Shown piece by piece: positions 20,260 through 29,409 of a stretch of DNA of 64,000 nt. The stretch covers positions 32,453-96,452 of the forward strand of contig JARGDL010000014.1 of NCBI GenBank assembly GCA_029210465.1. Reading direction: 5' to 3'. The translations under genes and the position numbers were made by a program. The notes under the pieces were generated by a model that was not told the DNA's origin, did no database searches, and saw nothing but the letters and a program-made list of their open reading frames with translations. Positions within the stretch are counted from its first letter, which is position 1; the number at the start of each line of letters is the position of its first letter. The DNA is from Stygiobacter electus (GTDB lineage: Bacteria; Bacteroidota; Ignavibacteria; Ignavibacteriales; Melioribacteraceae).

Positions 20260-21634
20260 CTTTCTTGATTTGTTAATAATTATCTTATTCTTTTCAATTT
20301 TACTTTTGATTGGATTAATCCCAAAAAGTAACGATGAAAGCAATAATTATTTACTTGCGAATAGAAATGTTGGTTTGCTTCTTTTTATAGCAACCAACGT
20401 TTCAACTTGGTATGGCGGAATACTAGGTGTTGGTGAATTTACTTATAGGTATGGTTTATTAAGTTGGACAACACAAGGATTACCTTATTACATTTTTGCT
20501 TTTTTATTTGCTGTATTTTTTGCTGGTAAGGTACGCAACTCAAATCTTTTTACAATACCAGAAAAAATAGAATCAGTTTATGGTAAAAAAGTTGCAATGG
20601 TTTCTTCACTTATTGTTTTTATTTTAGTTTCACCAGCACCTTATTTATTGATGATTGGTAATTTATTTAGCTTATTATTTAACATAAAACTAATTTATGG
20701 TTTAATAATCGGTGTTCTTTTAACATTTATTTATTTATTCAAAGGTGGTTTTAAATCTGATCTTTACACTGATGTATTTCAGTTCTTTGTAATGTTTTTT
20801 GGCTTTGGTGTAGCTTTAATATTTACAACAAAGAATTATGGTGGATTTGAATTCTTAAAAAATAATTTACCAAATTCTCATTTATCATTTTCTGGAAATG
20901 TATCTATTACTTATCTGATAATTTGGTTTCTCATTGCTTTATGGACATTTGCTGATCCAGGTTTTCATCAAAGATGCTATGCGGCAAAAAATAAAAATGT
21001 TGCTAAATGGGGAATTATTATTTCGATTTTTTTATGGGCATTATTCGATTTCTTGACTACTACTACCGGTCTTTTTGCAAGAGCATTACTTCCTGATTTA
21101 AAAAATCCAATCAATTCTTTTCCTTTATTTGCAGAGAAATTTCTTTCATCTGGATTAAAAGGAATTTTTATTTCAGCAATGTTTGCAACAATATTTTCAA
21201 CGTTAAATAGTTTTTTGTTTTTAAGTGGAACAACAATTGGAAAAGATTTTCTATCTAAACTAATAATTAATAAAAAACATAATGATGTGTTTTATGTAAG
21301 AATTGGATTAATCATCTCTACAGTAATCTCAATATATTTAGCTTACTATGTTCAATCTGTTGTTGAATTGTGGTATTTACTTGGAAGTATTTTTATTCCC
21401 GGGATAATAATTTTAATAATAAGTTCATATTACGATAAATATAAGATAAATAATAAAATTGCTTTTTATGAATCAATATTATCTGTAATAGTAAGTTTTA
21501 TGTGGGAATGGATAAGACGAAATATCAATACTGGTGCACTAAAAGAAATAGAACCAATGCTAGTCGGATTATTAATAGCTGTTTTTATACATTCATATGG
21601 TATGATAAAATACAAAGTCCAAAAGGGGGAATAA
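20246..21634 (+). CDS. Sodium/solute symporter (SSS family), candidate thiamine transporter
   Basis: The 462-aa protein has about 12-13 hydrophobic segments and SSS family landmarks: NNYLLANRNVG near the N terminus, STWYGGILGVGEFTYRYG, and ADPGFHQRCYAAKN in the middle. It likely moves a solute with sodium across the inner membrane. As it is co-translated with thiN under a TPP riboswitch, thiamine or a pyrimidine precursor is the probable cargo, taking the role filled by PnuT in many Bacteroidetes. The substrate is inferred from context only. A terminator hairpin follows directly. Confidence 0.85.
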   Translation: MISFSFLDLLIIILFFSILLLIGLIPKSNDESNNYLLANRNVGLLLFIATNVSTWYGGILGVGEFTYRYGLLSWTTQGLPYYIFAFLFAVFFAGKVRNSNLFTIPEKIESVYGKKVAMVSSLIVFILVSPAPYLLMIGNLFSLLFNIKLIYGLIIGVLLTFIYLFKGGFKSDLYTDVFQFFVMFFGFGVALIFTTKNYGGFEFLKNNLPNSHLSFSGNVSITYLIIWFLIALWTFADPGFHQRCYAAKNKNVAKWGIIISIFLWALFDFLTTTTGLFARALLPDLKNPINSFPLFAEKFLSSGLKGIFISAMFATIFSTLNSFLFLSGTTIGKDFLSKLIINKKHNDVFYVRIGLIISTVISIYLAYYVQSVVELWYLLGSIFIPGIIILIISSYYDKYKINNKIAFYESILSVIVSFMWEWIRRNINTGALKEIEPMLVGLLIAVFIHSYGMIKYKVQKGE

Positions 21635-21670
21635 AAAAGTCAGCCAAAATAAATTTCAACTGACTTTTTA
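21635..21670. terminator. Bidirectional terminator between thiamine operon and pdaD
   Basis: AAAAGTCAG (21635-21643) pairs with CTGACTTTT (21660-21668) around a 16-base loop. A T-run follows on the plus strand and the matching A-run gives one on the minus strand, so it can end both the convergent transcripts. Confidence 0.75.
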
Positions 21671-21677
21671 ATTTAAG

Positions 21678-22223
21678 TTATGGTAATAAAACACCAACTG
21701 CAATTACAGTTGTCCACAAACCATTTTTATCACCTTGAGCAGATTGGGTAACATTAAAAGTACGAACAATTTTGCCGCTCATTTTATATACTTGTTCTCT
21801 TTCATTCCAAGCTTTATCTGCTTCGAAGTCGATACCTAATGTTGTTGCTAACATAGTTGCAGCCAAATCTTCAGCATAATCACCAGCAACTTTTTCAGTC
21901 TCTCCATAAGGATGATGTTCAGATAAATATCCATACATGTTTTTATCTGCAGGTATTGCAACACCAATTGATGAAGCAATTAATCTGTTTGGTTCATTTG
22001 TAGAGTTCCTTGCAATAACGCAATGTGTTATTTGTCCAGGTTTTAACATTTTTAATCCTTGAGAACGGGGAATAACTTTTGCGCCAACAGGAAATATTGA
22101 ACTCACTGAGACTAAATTACAAATTTCAATACCTGCATTTCTTAATGCTAATTCAAAAGAAGCAAGATATTCTTTATGTTTCCCTACACCTTTGGTGAAG
22201 AATATTTTAGTTGGGACGTACAT
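21678..22223 (-). CDS. pdaD: Pyruvoyl-dependent arginine decarboxylase
   Basis: This enzyme makes agmatine from arginine, the first step of one polyamine route, using a pyruvoyl group instead of pyridoxal phosphate. The proenzyme cuts itself at the Ser41-Ser42 pair in LVSVSSIFP to form the pyruvoyl group; the matching family blocks are [39 protein letters not shown] and [14 protein letters not shown]. Length (181 aa) fits the family. It is the third gene of a tight smpB-tyrS-pdaD run, 10 bases after tyrS. No agmatinase or agmatine deiminase is visible nearby. Confidence 0.92.
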   Translation of the reverse strand: MYVPTKIFFTKGVGKHKEYLASFELALRNAGIEICNLVSVSSIFPVGAKVIPRSQGLKMLKPGQITHCVIARNSTNEPNRLIASSIGVAIPADKNMYGYLSEHHPYGETEKVAGDYAEDLAATMLATTLGIDFEADKAWNEREQVYKMSGKIVRTFNVTQSAQGDKNGLWTTVIAVGVLLP

Positions 22224-22233
22224 TTTGGTCCTC

Positions 22234-23466
22234 CTATTTATTTCCGATTACTTTAATAAAATTTCTTTTACCAACTTTTAATATTAAATCTTTGTTGAGT
22301 TTTATTGTTGCTTTAATGTCAGAGATTTTTTCTCCATCAATTGAAACTCCACCTTGTACTAATAATCTTCTTGCTTCACCTTTTGATGGAGCGAATCCGA
22401 CTTTTACAATTAAATCAAGTATTTCAATTTCATTTTGATTTTCAAAACTAATTTCAGGAATTTCGTCAGGTAATCCTTTTTTTACAAAAATATTATCGAA
22501 CTCATTTTCAGCATCAATTGCATCTTGTTTTGAATGATACATTTCAACAAGTTTTCTTGCTAAAGCTCTTTTAATATCACGTGGATTTACATTTGGATTT
22601 TCCAAATCATTCTTGATTTTATTTAATTCACTGTTTGAAATATCCGTTGCCAATTCGAAATAAGTATAAATTAAATTATCTGGAATTGAAAGAGTTCTTC
22701 CATAAATATCTTTTGGTGAATCATTAATTCCAATATAATTATCATAAGATTTGCTCATCTTTTCAACGCCATCAGTTCCAACAAGTAAAGGCATTGTTAA
22801 AATAACTTGTGGTGAAATTCCAAATTCTCTTTGAATATCACGACCAACAAGTAAATTGAATTTTTGATCAGTACCGCCAAGTTCAACATCACTTTCAATG
22901 GCCACTGAATCCATTGCTTGAGCTAATGGATATAAAATTTCGTGCATACTGATTGGAATTCCATTTTTTAATCTTTTTGTGAAATCATCACGTTCAAGCA
23001 TGCGGGCAACAGTATATTTAGAAGATAATTTAATAACATCTTCAAAAGTCATTTTGCCAAGCCATTCAGAATTGTGAACAATTTTTGTCTTTTCTCTATC
23101 TAAAATTTTTGATGCTTGTTCAAAATAACTTTGTCCATTTGCTCTTGCTTCTTCAAAAGATAATGGTGGTCGTGAAGAATTTCTTCCAGATGGATCTCCA
23201 ATCATTCCAGTAAAATCACCAATAATTAATATTGCTTGATGACCTAATGATTGAAATTGTGCAAGTTTTCGTAAAACTACTGAATGACCTAAATGAAGAT
23301 CAGGGCGAGTTGGATCGCAACCGAGTTTAATTTTTAGTGGTTTATTTTCTTTTAATGATTTTTCCAGTTTCTGAACTAATTCTTCTTCCGGAATTATTTC
23401 TACTGTACCCCTTTTAATCAAGTCCATTTGTTCATTGATTGGGGGGAAGAGAATTTTTTTCTCCAA
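22234..23466 (-). CDS. tyrS: Tyrosyl-tRNA synthetase
   Basis: This class I synthetase charges tRNA-Tyr. The HIGH motif reads [10 protein letters not shown] after the conserved GCDPTRPDL, and [10 protein letters not shown] is the second class I signature. An S4 RNA-binding domain ends the 410-aa protein ([20 protein letters not shown]). The KMSKS form and length match the TyrZ-like group rather than the KFGKS group of E. coli. It lies 12 bases downstream of smpB. Confidence 0.96.
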   Translation of the reverse strand: MEKKILFPPINEQMDLIKRGTVEIIPEEELVQKLEKSLKENKPLKIKLGCDPTRPDLHLGHSVVLRKLAQFQSLGHQAILIIGDFTGMIGDPSGRNSSRPPLSFEEARANGQSYFEQASKILDREKTKIVHNSEWLGKMTFEDVIKLSSKYTVARMLERDDFTKRLKNGIPISMHEILYPLAQAMDSVAIESDVELGGTDQKFNLLVGRDIQREFGISPQVILTMPLLVGTDGVEKMSKSYDNYIGINDSPKDIYGRTLSIPDNLIYTYFELATDISNSELNKIKNDLENPNVNPRDIKRALARKLVEMYHSKQDAIDAENEFDNIFVKKGLPDEIPEISFENQNEIEILDLIVKVGFAPSKGEARRLLVQGGVSIDGEKISDIKATIKLNKDLILKVGKRNFIKVIGNK

Positions 23467-23478
23467 TATTTTTCTCCG

Positions 23479-23931
23479 TTACTTATATTTTCTTAATTGT
23501 TCTCTTTGCATATCTCTTTTAGCAATATCTTCTCGTTTATCGTATTTCTTTTTGCCAGAGGCAACTGCTAATTCAACTTTAACTTTCCCGTTTTTGAAAT
23601 ACATTCTTAATGGTATTAAAGTATAACCTTTTTCAGATACTGCTTTAGTTAGCTTTCTTATTTCACTTTTATTTAAGAGCAATTTTCTTTCTCTTAATGG
23701 ATTATGATTATTATAACTTCCTTGTTCGTAAACATTTATATTAGAATTAACCAACCAAACCTCACCATTTTTTACGATAGCGTAACTATCAACTAAAGAA
23801 ACTTTGTTCTGTCTTAATGATTTTACTTCAGTCCCTACAAGCACAATTCCAGCTTCAAAAGTCTGATGAATAAAATATTCATGCTGTGCTTTTCTGTTAG
23901 TTACAATGTTTTTTTCAGTGTTTTCTATCAT
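23479..23931 (-). CDS. smpB: SsrA-binding protein SmpB
   Basis: SmpB carries tmRNA to stalled ribosomes for trans-translation. The protein shows [29 protein letters not shown] at its start in family order ([14 protein letters not shown]), then [16 protein letters not shown] and a basic tail [16 protein letters not shown]. The 150-aa length is typical. It leads the smpB-tyrS-pdaD run. I did not find the tmRNA gene ssrA in the window. Confidence 0.95.
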   Translation of the reverse strand: MIENTEKNIVTNRKAQHEYFIHQTFEAGIVLVGTEVKSLRQNKVSLVDSYAIVKNGEVWLVNSNINVYEQGSYNNHNPLRERKLLLNKSEIRKLTKAVSEKGYTLIPLRMYFKNGKVKVELAVASGKKKYDKREDIAKRDMQREQLRKYK

Positions 23932-24173
23932 AATTCAAAAAATGATTGCAAAAATTATCTTTTTAGTTAAAGTAATGCAAGTTAAGAGAGGAAAAAACTA
24001 TTTAAAAGAAATAAAACATCAAGTAATTCATTTTGAAGTGTAATAATTCCTTGATAAAGATACAATTAAAAGTTTTAATGTAACATTATTTATAAAATAT
24101 TTATTTTAATCCGAAAGTATTTTGAAATTTATTCAAGGGAAAAATATATAATAATAATTCGAGGGTTGATACA

Positions 24174-24752
24174 ATGAAATCTTTAATTAAAAATTTTTCA
24201 CTTCCTCTTTTAATAAGTTTTGCTGTTATTATTTTTATAAATTATAAACAACAAAATGTTATGCAAAATAAATTACCAACAATTGTTAAAGACACCATTT
24301 GGTTAACGAAAGATTCTTTAATGAATTGCAATTTATATGATTATGAATATCATAAATGGATAAAACTCACAAATGGCAAGTATGAAATCTTAAATTTTGA
24401 CCCAGAAAACTATTTGGTTATTGTTACTGATTTAAAAGATAATTTTATATATGTCGATCTCAATAAAGATGGAGTAAAAGATGCACTTGGTTTTACATAT
24501 ACAACTTATGGTGGTTCGGGCTACTTTGTAAATATGCAAGCTTTCTTAAACGAAAATGGTTCTGCAAAACATGTTGCAAGTGCTTTATTGGGTGATCGAA
24601 TTTTAATTGATTCAGTTATAATTGTACAGGATAAGATTAATCTTTATTTAGTTGTTCAAGGACCCAATGATGGAATGTGTTGCCCATCTCAAAAAGTTAA
24701 ATGGCAGTATATTTTTATTAATAACAGATTTTTAAAGATTAATAAAGAATGA
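24174..24752 (+). CDS. Conserved secreted or membrane-anchored protein of unknown function
   Basis: The 192-aa protein has an N-terminal hydrophobic anchor or uncleaved signal (about residues 8-24) and then a soluble region with DLNKDGVKDALGFTYTTYGGSGYF, NENGSAKHVASALLGDRI and GPNDGMCCPSQK in order. The combination of an acidic DxNxDGxxDA loop, GGSG, ALLGDR and MCCP occurs in a widespread family of secreted proteins without assigned function; I recognise the pattern but no activity. The gene stands alone, with 242 bases of AT-rich DNA before it and 190 after. Confidence 0.6.
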   Translation: MKSLIKNFSLPLLISFAVIIFINYKQQNVMQNKLPTIVKDTIWLTKDSLMNCNLYDYEYHKWIKLTNGKYEILNFDPENYLVIVTDLKDNFIYVDLNKDGVKDALGFTYTTYGGSGYFVNMQAFLNENGSAKHVASALLGDRILIDSVIIVQDKINLYLVVQGPNDGMCCPSQKVKWQYIFINNRFLKINKE

Positions 24753-24942
24753 ACATTTGATATTAGATATAACATTTCATTAAAAATTGATGATGAAGTA
24801 TTTCATAAAATAATTTTCTCTTCCAATTTATTTTATAAAAACACTCTAAAAATTAGATGTAAAATATATTTGAAAACTTTAAGAAAATTTTCGTTAAATG
24901 ATTTCTTTGTTTTATTTTGCAAAGAAAATTTGAAAATTAATA

Positions 24943-25683
24943 ATGGCTGAAAAACATTTCTTTGAACAAATTGAATACACAAATAAATATCTGATACCAT
25001 ATTTTGAAAATCATATAAAAAATTTTACCAAATTAAAAATTCTTGAAGTTGGTTGTGCTGAAGCTGGTTTGTTAGATGTATTTTACAAAAGGGGAATTGA
25101 AATCCAAGGTTTAGAAATAAGTCAAGAACGTGTTGATATTGCGATGAAAAAAAATCCTAACTTAAAAATTGTAGTTGGTGATATTACAGATGAATCAATC
25201 TTGCAAAAACTTGAAAAATATGATTTCATAATTATGCGTGAAGTTATTGAGCATATTCATAAGAAAGAATCAGCATTTAGAAATCTTAAAAGTCTATTGA
25301 ATGAAAATGGATTGCTTTTTATTTCCTTTCCGCCAAAATATTCACCATTTGCTGGCCATCAACAAATTGCTAAAAGCTTCTTAAAAATGATTCCATATTT
25401 GCATTTATTGCCAGTTAATTTATTGAAAGTGTTTGCTCACAAATTAGGTGAAAAAACAGATTACGTTGATGAAATAAAACTTCATTACTCAACCGGAATG
25501 GCAATTTCAAAATTTGAAAAACTTTGTAATCAATTTTCATTTGAACCAGTTGTAAAGGATTTATTTTTATTTCGTCCCATTTATGCTTTTCGTTTTGGGT
25601 TGCCTACAATTAAAATTCCAAATATTCCAATAATTCGAGAAGTTGTAACCTTTGGTTATGAAACATTATTAATTAGCAAATAA
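24943..25683 (+). CDS. Class I SAM-dependent methyltransferase
   Basis: The 246-aa protein has the SAM-binding motif I LEVGCAEAGLLDVFYKRG, an acidic LEIS at the end of strand 2, GDITDE and then FIIMREVIEHI, a pattern of the Methyltransf_11/23 group. The C-terminal half is hydrophobic and basic, common in enzymes acting on lipids or sugars at the membrane. No substrate can be named. An MFS carrier gene follows 17 bases later with its own Shine-Dalgarno (GGAGG), so the two may be co-transcribed. Confidence 0.8.
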   Translation: MAEKHFFEQIEYTNKYLIPYFENHIKNFTKLKILEVGCAEAGLLDVFYKRGIEIQGLEISQERVDIAMKKNPNLKIVVGDITDESILQKLEKYDFIIMREVIEHIHKKESAFRNLKSLLNENGLLFISFPPKYSPFAGHQQIAKSFLKMIPYLHLLPVNLLKVFAHKLGEKTDYVDEIKLHYSTGMAISKFEKLCNQFSFEPVVKDLFLFRPIYAFRFGLPTIKIPNIPIIREVVTFGYETLLISK

Positions 25684-25700
25684 ATTATTCGGAGGATTTA

Positions 25701-27134
25701 ATGTTAGAAATTCAAAAAAAATTGACAAACACATTTTATGCAATTCTTGCTTTACCTGCTACTGCCATGGGATTTGCACTTTCAATTCAAATTTCTGCAT
25801 TAAGTTGGATTTTAAGCACAAAATATCATCTCGATATTCATGAAGTTGGATTGGTTTGGGCGGCTGGGCCAATTGCTGGTATTCTTGGACAAGTTATAAT
25901 TGGAATAATTAGTGATAACGTTTGGTTCCTAAATGGTAGAAGAAGACCTTTCATTTTAATTGGAGGAATTTTAGCGGCATTAATGTTATTAGCACTTCCT
26001 AATATAGACGTTATATCTTCTTCATTGGGAATTGATGGAATTTTAGGTATTGCTATTGCTGTTGCATTAACTCTTGATTTAGCAATTAATATTAGTTTTA
26101 ATCCAACAAGATCTATCATTGCCGATGTCACACCAGAAGGTGTTGAAAGAACAAAAGGTTATACGTGGATGCAAACAATTTCAGGTACATTTGGAGTTTT
26201 GGCTTATGTTATAGGGGCTGTGTGGAATAATTATGCGTTAATTTACTTTGGTGTATTTCTTGTTTTGGGACTTTCAATCTTTCCAACTTTATTTATTGAA
26301 GAGCCAAAAGAATTATCCAAGAAAGAAAAAAACAAAACTGAAACAAAAACTTCATTCACTGCAATTTTAAGTTACATAGAACCACTTTGGGGATTTTTAA
26401 TTTATTCTATTTATGCTATTGCAGCAAAATTATTTAACATTCATTTCGAAAATTATTATGCTGAAATTATTTGTTTTATCATAACAATAGTTTTTATTCT
26501 TAAAGTTATTTTACAAAAAAGCGAAAAAGGAAATGAAGGAATATCAAGTTTCAAAAAAGTATTAGCTGCACATTCTTTTACATGGATTGGAATACAAACA
26601 ATGTTTGTGTACATGTTTGCATATGTACAATTCAAAGTTTATGGTTATGATGGTTCATCAAAAATTCCAGAAAACATTTCAATAGAAATGGGAAAAGTTG
26701 TAACAATTTCATTTTTAATTTTTAATGCTGTTGCCGCAGTGTTACCAGTTTTAGTTTTAGAACCACTTGCAAGAAAAATCGGAAAAACGAAAACACATTT
26801 TTTAAGTATAACTTCAATGGCTGTTTCATACGCTTTAATGCTTTTGTTCGGGCTTAGTCCTTTTGTTATTTATGTAATTATGGCTTTGCTTGGAATTGGT
26901 TGGGCATCAACAATAAGTTTACCATTTGCAATTATGTCACAACAAATTGATCAATCTCGAATGGGATTATTCATGGGCTTGTTTAATTTATCTGTCGTGT
27001 TACCACAATTAGTAGCAAGTTTTGGAATTGGACAAGCAATAAATTCAGCTTCAGATAAAAGTTTGATATTTATTATAAGCACAATATCTTTATCAATTTC
27101 TGCACTTTTTTGGATGATGGTTAAAAAAGATTAA
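25701..27134 (+). CDS. MFS transporter of the sucrose/maltose (SLC45-like) type
   Basis: The 477-aa protein has twelve predicted membrane segments. The first helix LSWILSTKYHLDIHEVGLVWAAGPIAG and the loop NGRRRPFILIGG are characteristic of the GPH/SLC45 sugar carriers, which move di- or oligosaccharides with protons across the inner membrane. A long basic loop around residues 205-220 separates the two halves. There are no sugar hydrolase genes beside it, so the substrate is open. Confidence 0.8.
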   Translation: MLEIQKKLTNTFYAILALPATAMGFALSIQISALSWILSTKYHLDIHEVGLVWAAGPIAGILGQVIIGIISDNVWFLNGRRRPFILIGGILAALMLLALPNIDVISSSLGIDGILGIAIAVALTLDLAINISFNPTRSIIADVTPEGVERTKGYTWMQTISGTFGVLAYVIGAVWNNYALIYFGVFLVLGLSIFPTLFIEEPKELSKKEKNKTETKTSFTAILSYIEPLWGFLIYSIYAIAAKLFNIHFENYYAEIICFIITIVFILKVILQKSEKGNEGISSFKKVLAAHSFTWIGIQTMFVYMFAYVQFKVYGYDGSSKIPENISIEMGKVVTISFLIFNAVAAVLPVLVLEPLARKIGKTKTHFLSITSMAVSYALMLLFGLSPFVIYVIMALLGIGWASTISLPFAIMSQQIDQSRMGLFMGLFNLSVVLPQLVASFGIGQAINSASDKSLIFIISTISLSISALFWMMVKKD

Positions 27135-27503
27135 TTATTGATTTTTATAATAACTTGTATAAAAATAATTCTCATACAATTAATACGATAATTTTTTTAC
27201 CATTAGTGAAAATTGGTGTTAATTCGTGGTTGCAAAATATTTTTGACTAATTTGGAAAATAAGTTTAAGTTGTAATTAGAAACTAAAGGAAATATTACTT
27301 GCAAAGAGGGCAGAAAAATATTTCATACAATTCAGTAAATCTTCAAAAAGAAAATAAACAATTAAATGAATTTTTCCGTTGTTATCGGATATCATTCCAA
27401 AGAATGATATTTGATGGCGGGTTAAATAATAGTTAAGCATTAGAGGAGAAGAATGAAGAAAAATTTACCTTTATTTATTCACTCACAATAAAAGGGTAAC
27501 ATT
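27135..27503. other. Intergenic region with a short perfect hairpin
   Basis: This 369-base stretch holds no convincing gene. It contains a perfect 9-bp inverted repeat (27389-27397 with 27402-27410, loop CAAA) and, near its end, a possible 12-codon reading frame at 27452 behind a GGAG motif. The words GGGTTAAATAATA after the hairpin recur loosely as TGGTTAAATAATA near 29365, suggesting remnants of a dispersed repeat. Confidence 0.35.
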
Positions 27504-28160
27504 ATGTTAAAGTCATTTTTCTTATTGTCAATATCAGTTATGATTTTATTCCAGAGCAGTATTTTTGCTCAAGATTCAAATTCTATCCAGATAAATGCGG
27601 GCTTTTTTATGCCGATGAATTCATCGAAAGGGCTTACTGGCATAATTCAATACAACTATCCTTTAAACTCAACCATAAACTTGTATCTTTATACTGGTTA
27701 TTCTACATGGGATCAATATAAGGTTACATTCATCGAAGATTATTCATTAATACAAAAGAAAACGATATTTCAATCATACTCTGCTGATGATCATAAGCTA
27801 ATTCCTTTTTACTTTGGAAGTAAAATAAATTTACATACAAATAAACTATTTACATCATATTTATCATGTGAAGTCGGATATTCATATTTAAGCTATAATT
27901 CATATGAAAACTGGAAATCAATTAATCCAGAAACTGGCGAAGTACAAGGTTATTACGCTGATGCTTCGACAAGAAAGAAAATAAATGAAAATTTATTTGG
28001 TATTGGAATAGGATTTGGCTTAGTGCGTCAACTTTCTGATAATCTTAGCTTGGTTTTGTCATATAAATTAAATAGCAATATAAATTCTAACTATGGGAGT
28101 TTGTTTAGCACCAGTGAAACATATTCACAGTTTTTATTTGGATTTGGTTTTAAGATTTAA
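27504..28160 (+). CDS. Putative outer-membrane beta-barrel protein
   Basis: The 218-aa protein has a clear signal peptide (ending SSIFAQ) and a body of alternating hydrophobic strands with many Tyr, Phe, Ser and Asn residues, ending FLFGFGFKI with a terminal aromatic-like hydrophobic strand, as in small eight- to ten-strand barrels. No ligand can be named. It resembles in build, but not obviously in sequence, the barrel gene that follows at 28496. Confidence 0.6.
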   Translation: MLKSFFLLSISVMILFQSSIFAQDSNSIQINAGFFMPMNSSKGLTGIIQYNYPLNSTINLYLYTGYSTWDQYKVTFIEDYSLIQKKTIFQSYSADDHKLIPFYFGSKINLHTNKLFTSYLSCEVGYSYLSYNSYENWKSINPETGEVQGYYADASTRKKINENLFGIGIGFGLVRQLSDNLSLVLSYKLNSNINSNYGSLFSTSETYSQFLFGFGFKI

Positions 28161-28495
28161 TGACTAACCCATTCTTCATGCAATTATGTGAAATGTCAAG
28201 TAGCTGATAAATATGTTATTAATAATTTTAGCTTACTAAAAGAATTAATGATGTTACCCAAACAAGTTTGGGCAACCTATTTTAGTTTATGTATTATAAT
28301 TTTTGACAATACGTTTTATTATGTTTCCCTTGTTATGAATTATCGATAATATTATAGAAAAGAAAAACTCACAATCTTTTACAGGTCAACATTATAATAA
28401 ATAAATTGTAGAAGTATAATTCAAAATAGAAAAACATATAACACTGTTTCATTTATTTGTTCAATATAATTATAAACATATTTCGGAGGAGTAAT
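28161..28495. other. Intergenic region with terminator-like hairpin
   Basis: No gene is seen in these 335 bases. A strong hairpin lies at 28253-28276 (GTTACCCAAAC against GTTTGGGCAAC, one mismatch), followed by only a weak T-rich tract, and could end the upstream barrel transcript. GGAGGAG at 28485-28491 is the ribosome-binding site of the next gene. Confidence 0.45.
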
Positions 28496-29143
28496 ATGAA
28501 AACATCTTTTGTAGCATTAATGAGTTTAATTATTTGTTCAATAATTTATCCACAAGCTTCATTAAATTCTCAGTACGCATTATCATTTGGAATCGCAGAT
28601 AATTTCAGGTTAGATAAATTTAACTTTGACATTGCTGCTAAAAAAATACTTGATGAGAACCATCAATTAAGATTATTTCTCTCGCCAAGTATTACTTCAA
28701 ATAATCAAGAAGATAAAAATAATGGTAGTAATTATTCTCAAAAAAATGAATTGTTAGATTATTCCTTAGGTGTTGGTGCTGATTATTTGTGGATATTAAT
28801 AAAAAATGATGAAATAAATATGTTTGGTGGAACTGGTTTAATCTTTTCTTTTGGAAGATATAACAAAAAAATCTCAACTGTTTTTAATAATGGTACATAT
28901 ATTAACAGTGAGATAAGTGATCCTTCTACAAGCATAGGGATTCGTGGGACATTAGGTGTTGAATGGAAAGTTACAAATAAAATAGGTATCTATAGTGAGT
29001 ATTTATTCACAGGGTTATATAGTTGGAGCAAAACAGAAAATAAAAATTCAATAAATGGTGCTGATAAACCAATAGAAATATTAACATCTTCAGCCGTTGG
29101 ATTAACTTCGGGAGTTCTTTTTGGTGTTAGTATTTATTTCTAA
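28496..29143 (+). CDS. Putative outer-membrane beta-barrel protein
   Basis: From the ATG at 28496 the protein is 215 aa, with a signal peptide (MKTSFVALMSLIICSIIYPQ) and strand-rich body ending GVLFGVSIYF with a terminal Phe, the usual outer-membrane barrel signature. GGAGGAG just before this ATG decides the start; the upstream in-frame ATG at 28457 would add 13 residues before the signal peptide. Function is not known. It is bounded by a terminator-like hairpin at 29259. Confidence 0.65.
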   Translation: MKTSFVALMSLIICSIIYPQASLNSQYALSFGIADNFRLDKFNFDIAAKKILDENHQLRLFLSPSITSNNQEDKNNGSNYSQKNELLDYSLGVGADYLWILIKNDEINMFGGTGLIFSFGRYNKKISTVFNNGTYINSEISDPSTSIGIRGTLGVEWKVTNKIGIYSEYLFTGLYSWSKTENKNSINGADKPIEILTSSAVGLTSGVLFGVSIYF

Positions 29144-29258
29144 AAAAATAAAATTCTAAAAATGTACAAAGTTGATTTCTTATTTGTCTTCATCTTTGCG
29201 AAATTTAATGTTATTGGTTGAGGTCTGTAGTTATAAGTTCTTTAATAGCTTATTCAAC

Positions 29259-29312
29259 AAACAAACCGTGTTAGAATGTAACATAGCATGGTTTGTTTAA
29301 TGTTTTATATTT
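29259..29312 (+). terminator. Terminator-like hairpin after the second barrel gene
   Basis: AAACAAACCGTG (29259-29270) pairs with CATGGTTTGTTT (29287-29298) with one G-U pair and a 16-base loop, and an AT-rich, T-rich tract follows. It lies 115 bases after the barrel gene stop. Confidence 0.5.
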
Positions 29313-29409
29313 TTTATTATATCGATTATCTTAGCTTTTCACGATAGTTTAAAACGGCTGCTGGTTAAATAATATCAAAGTGATTTTAATTTTTAACATA
29401 TTTTATTCT

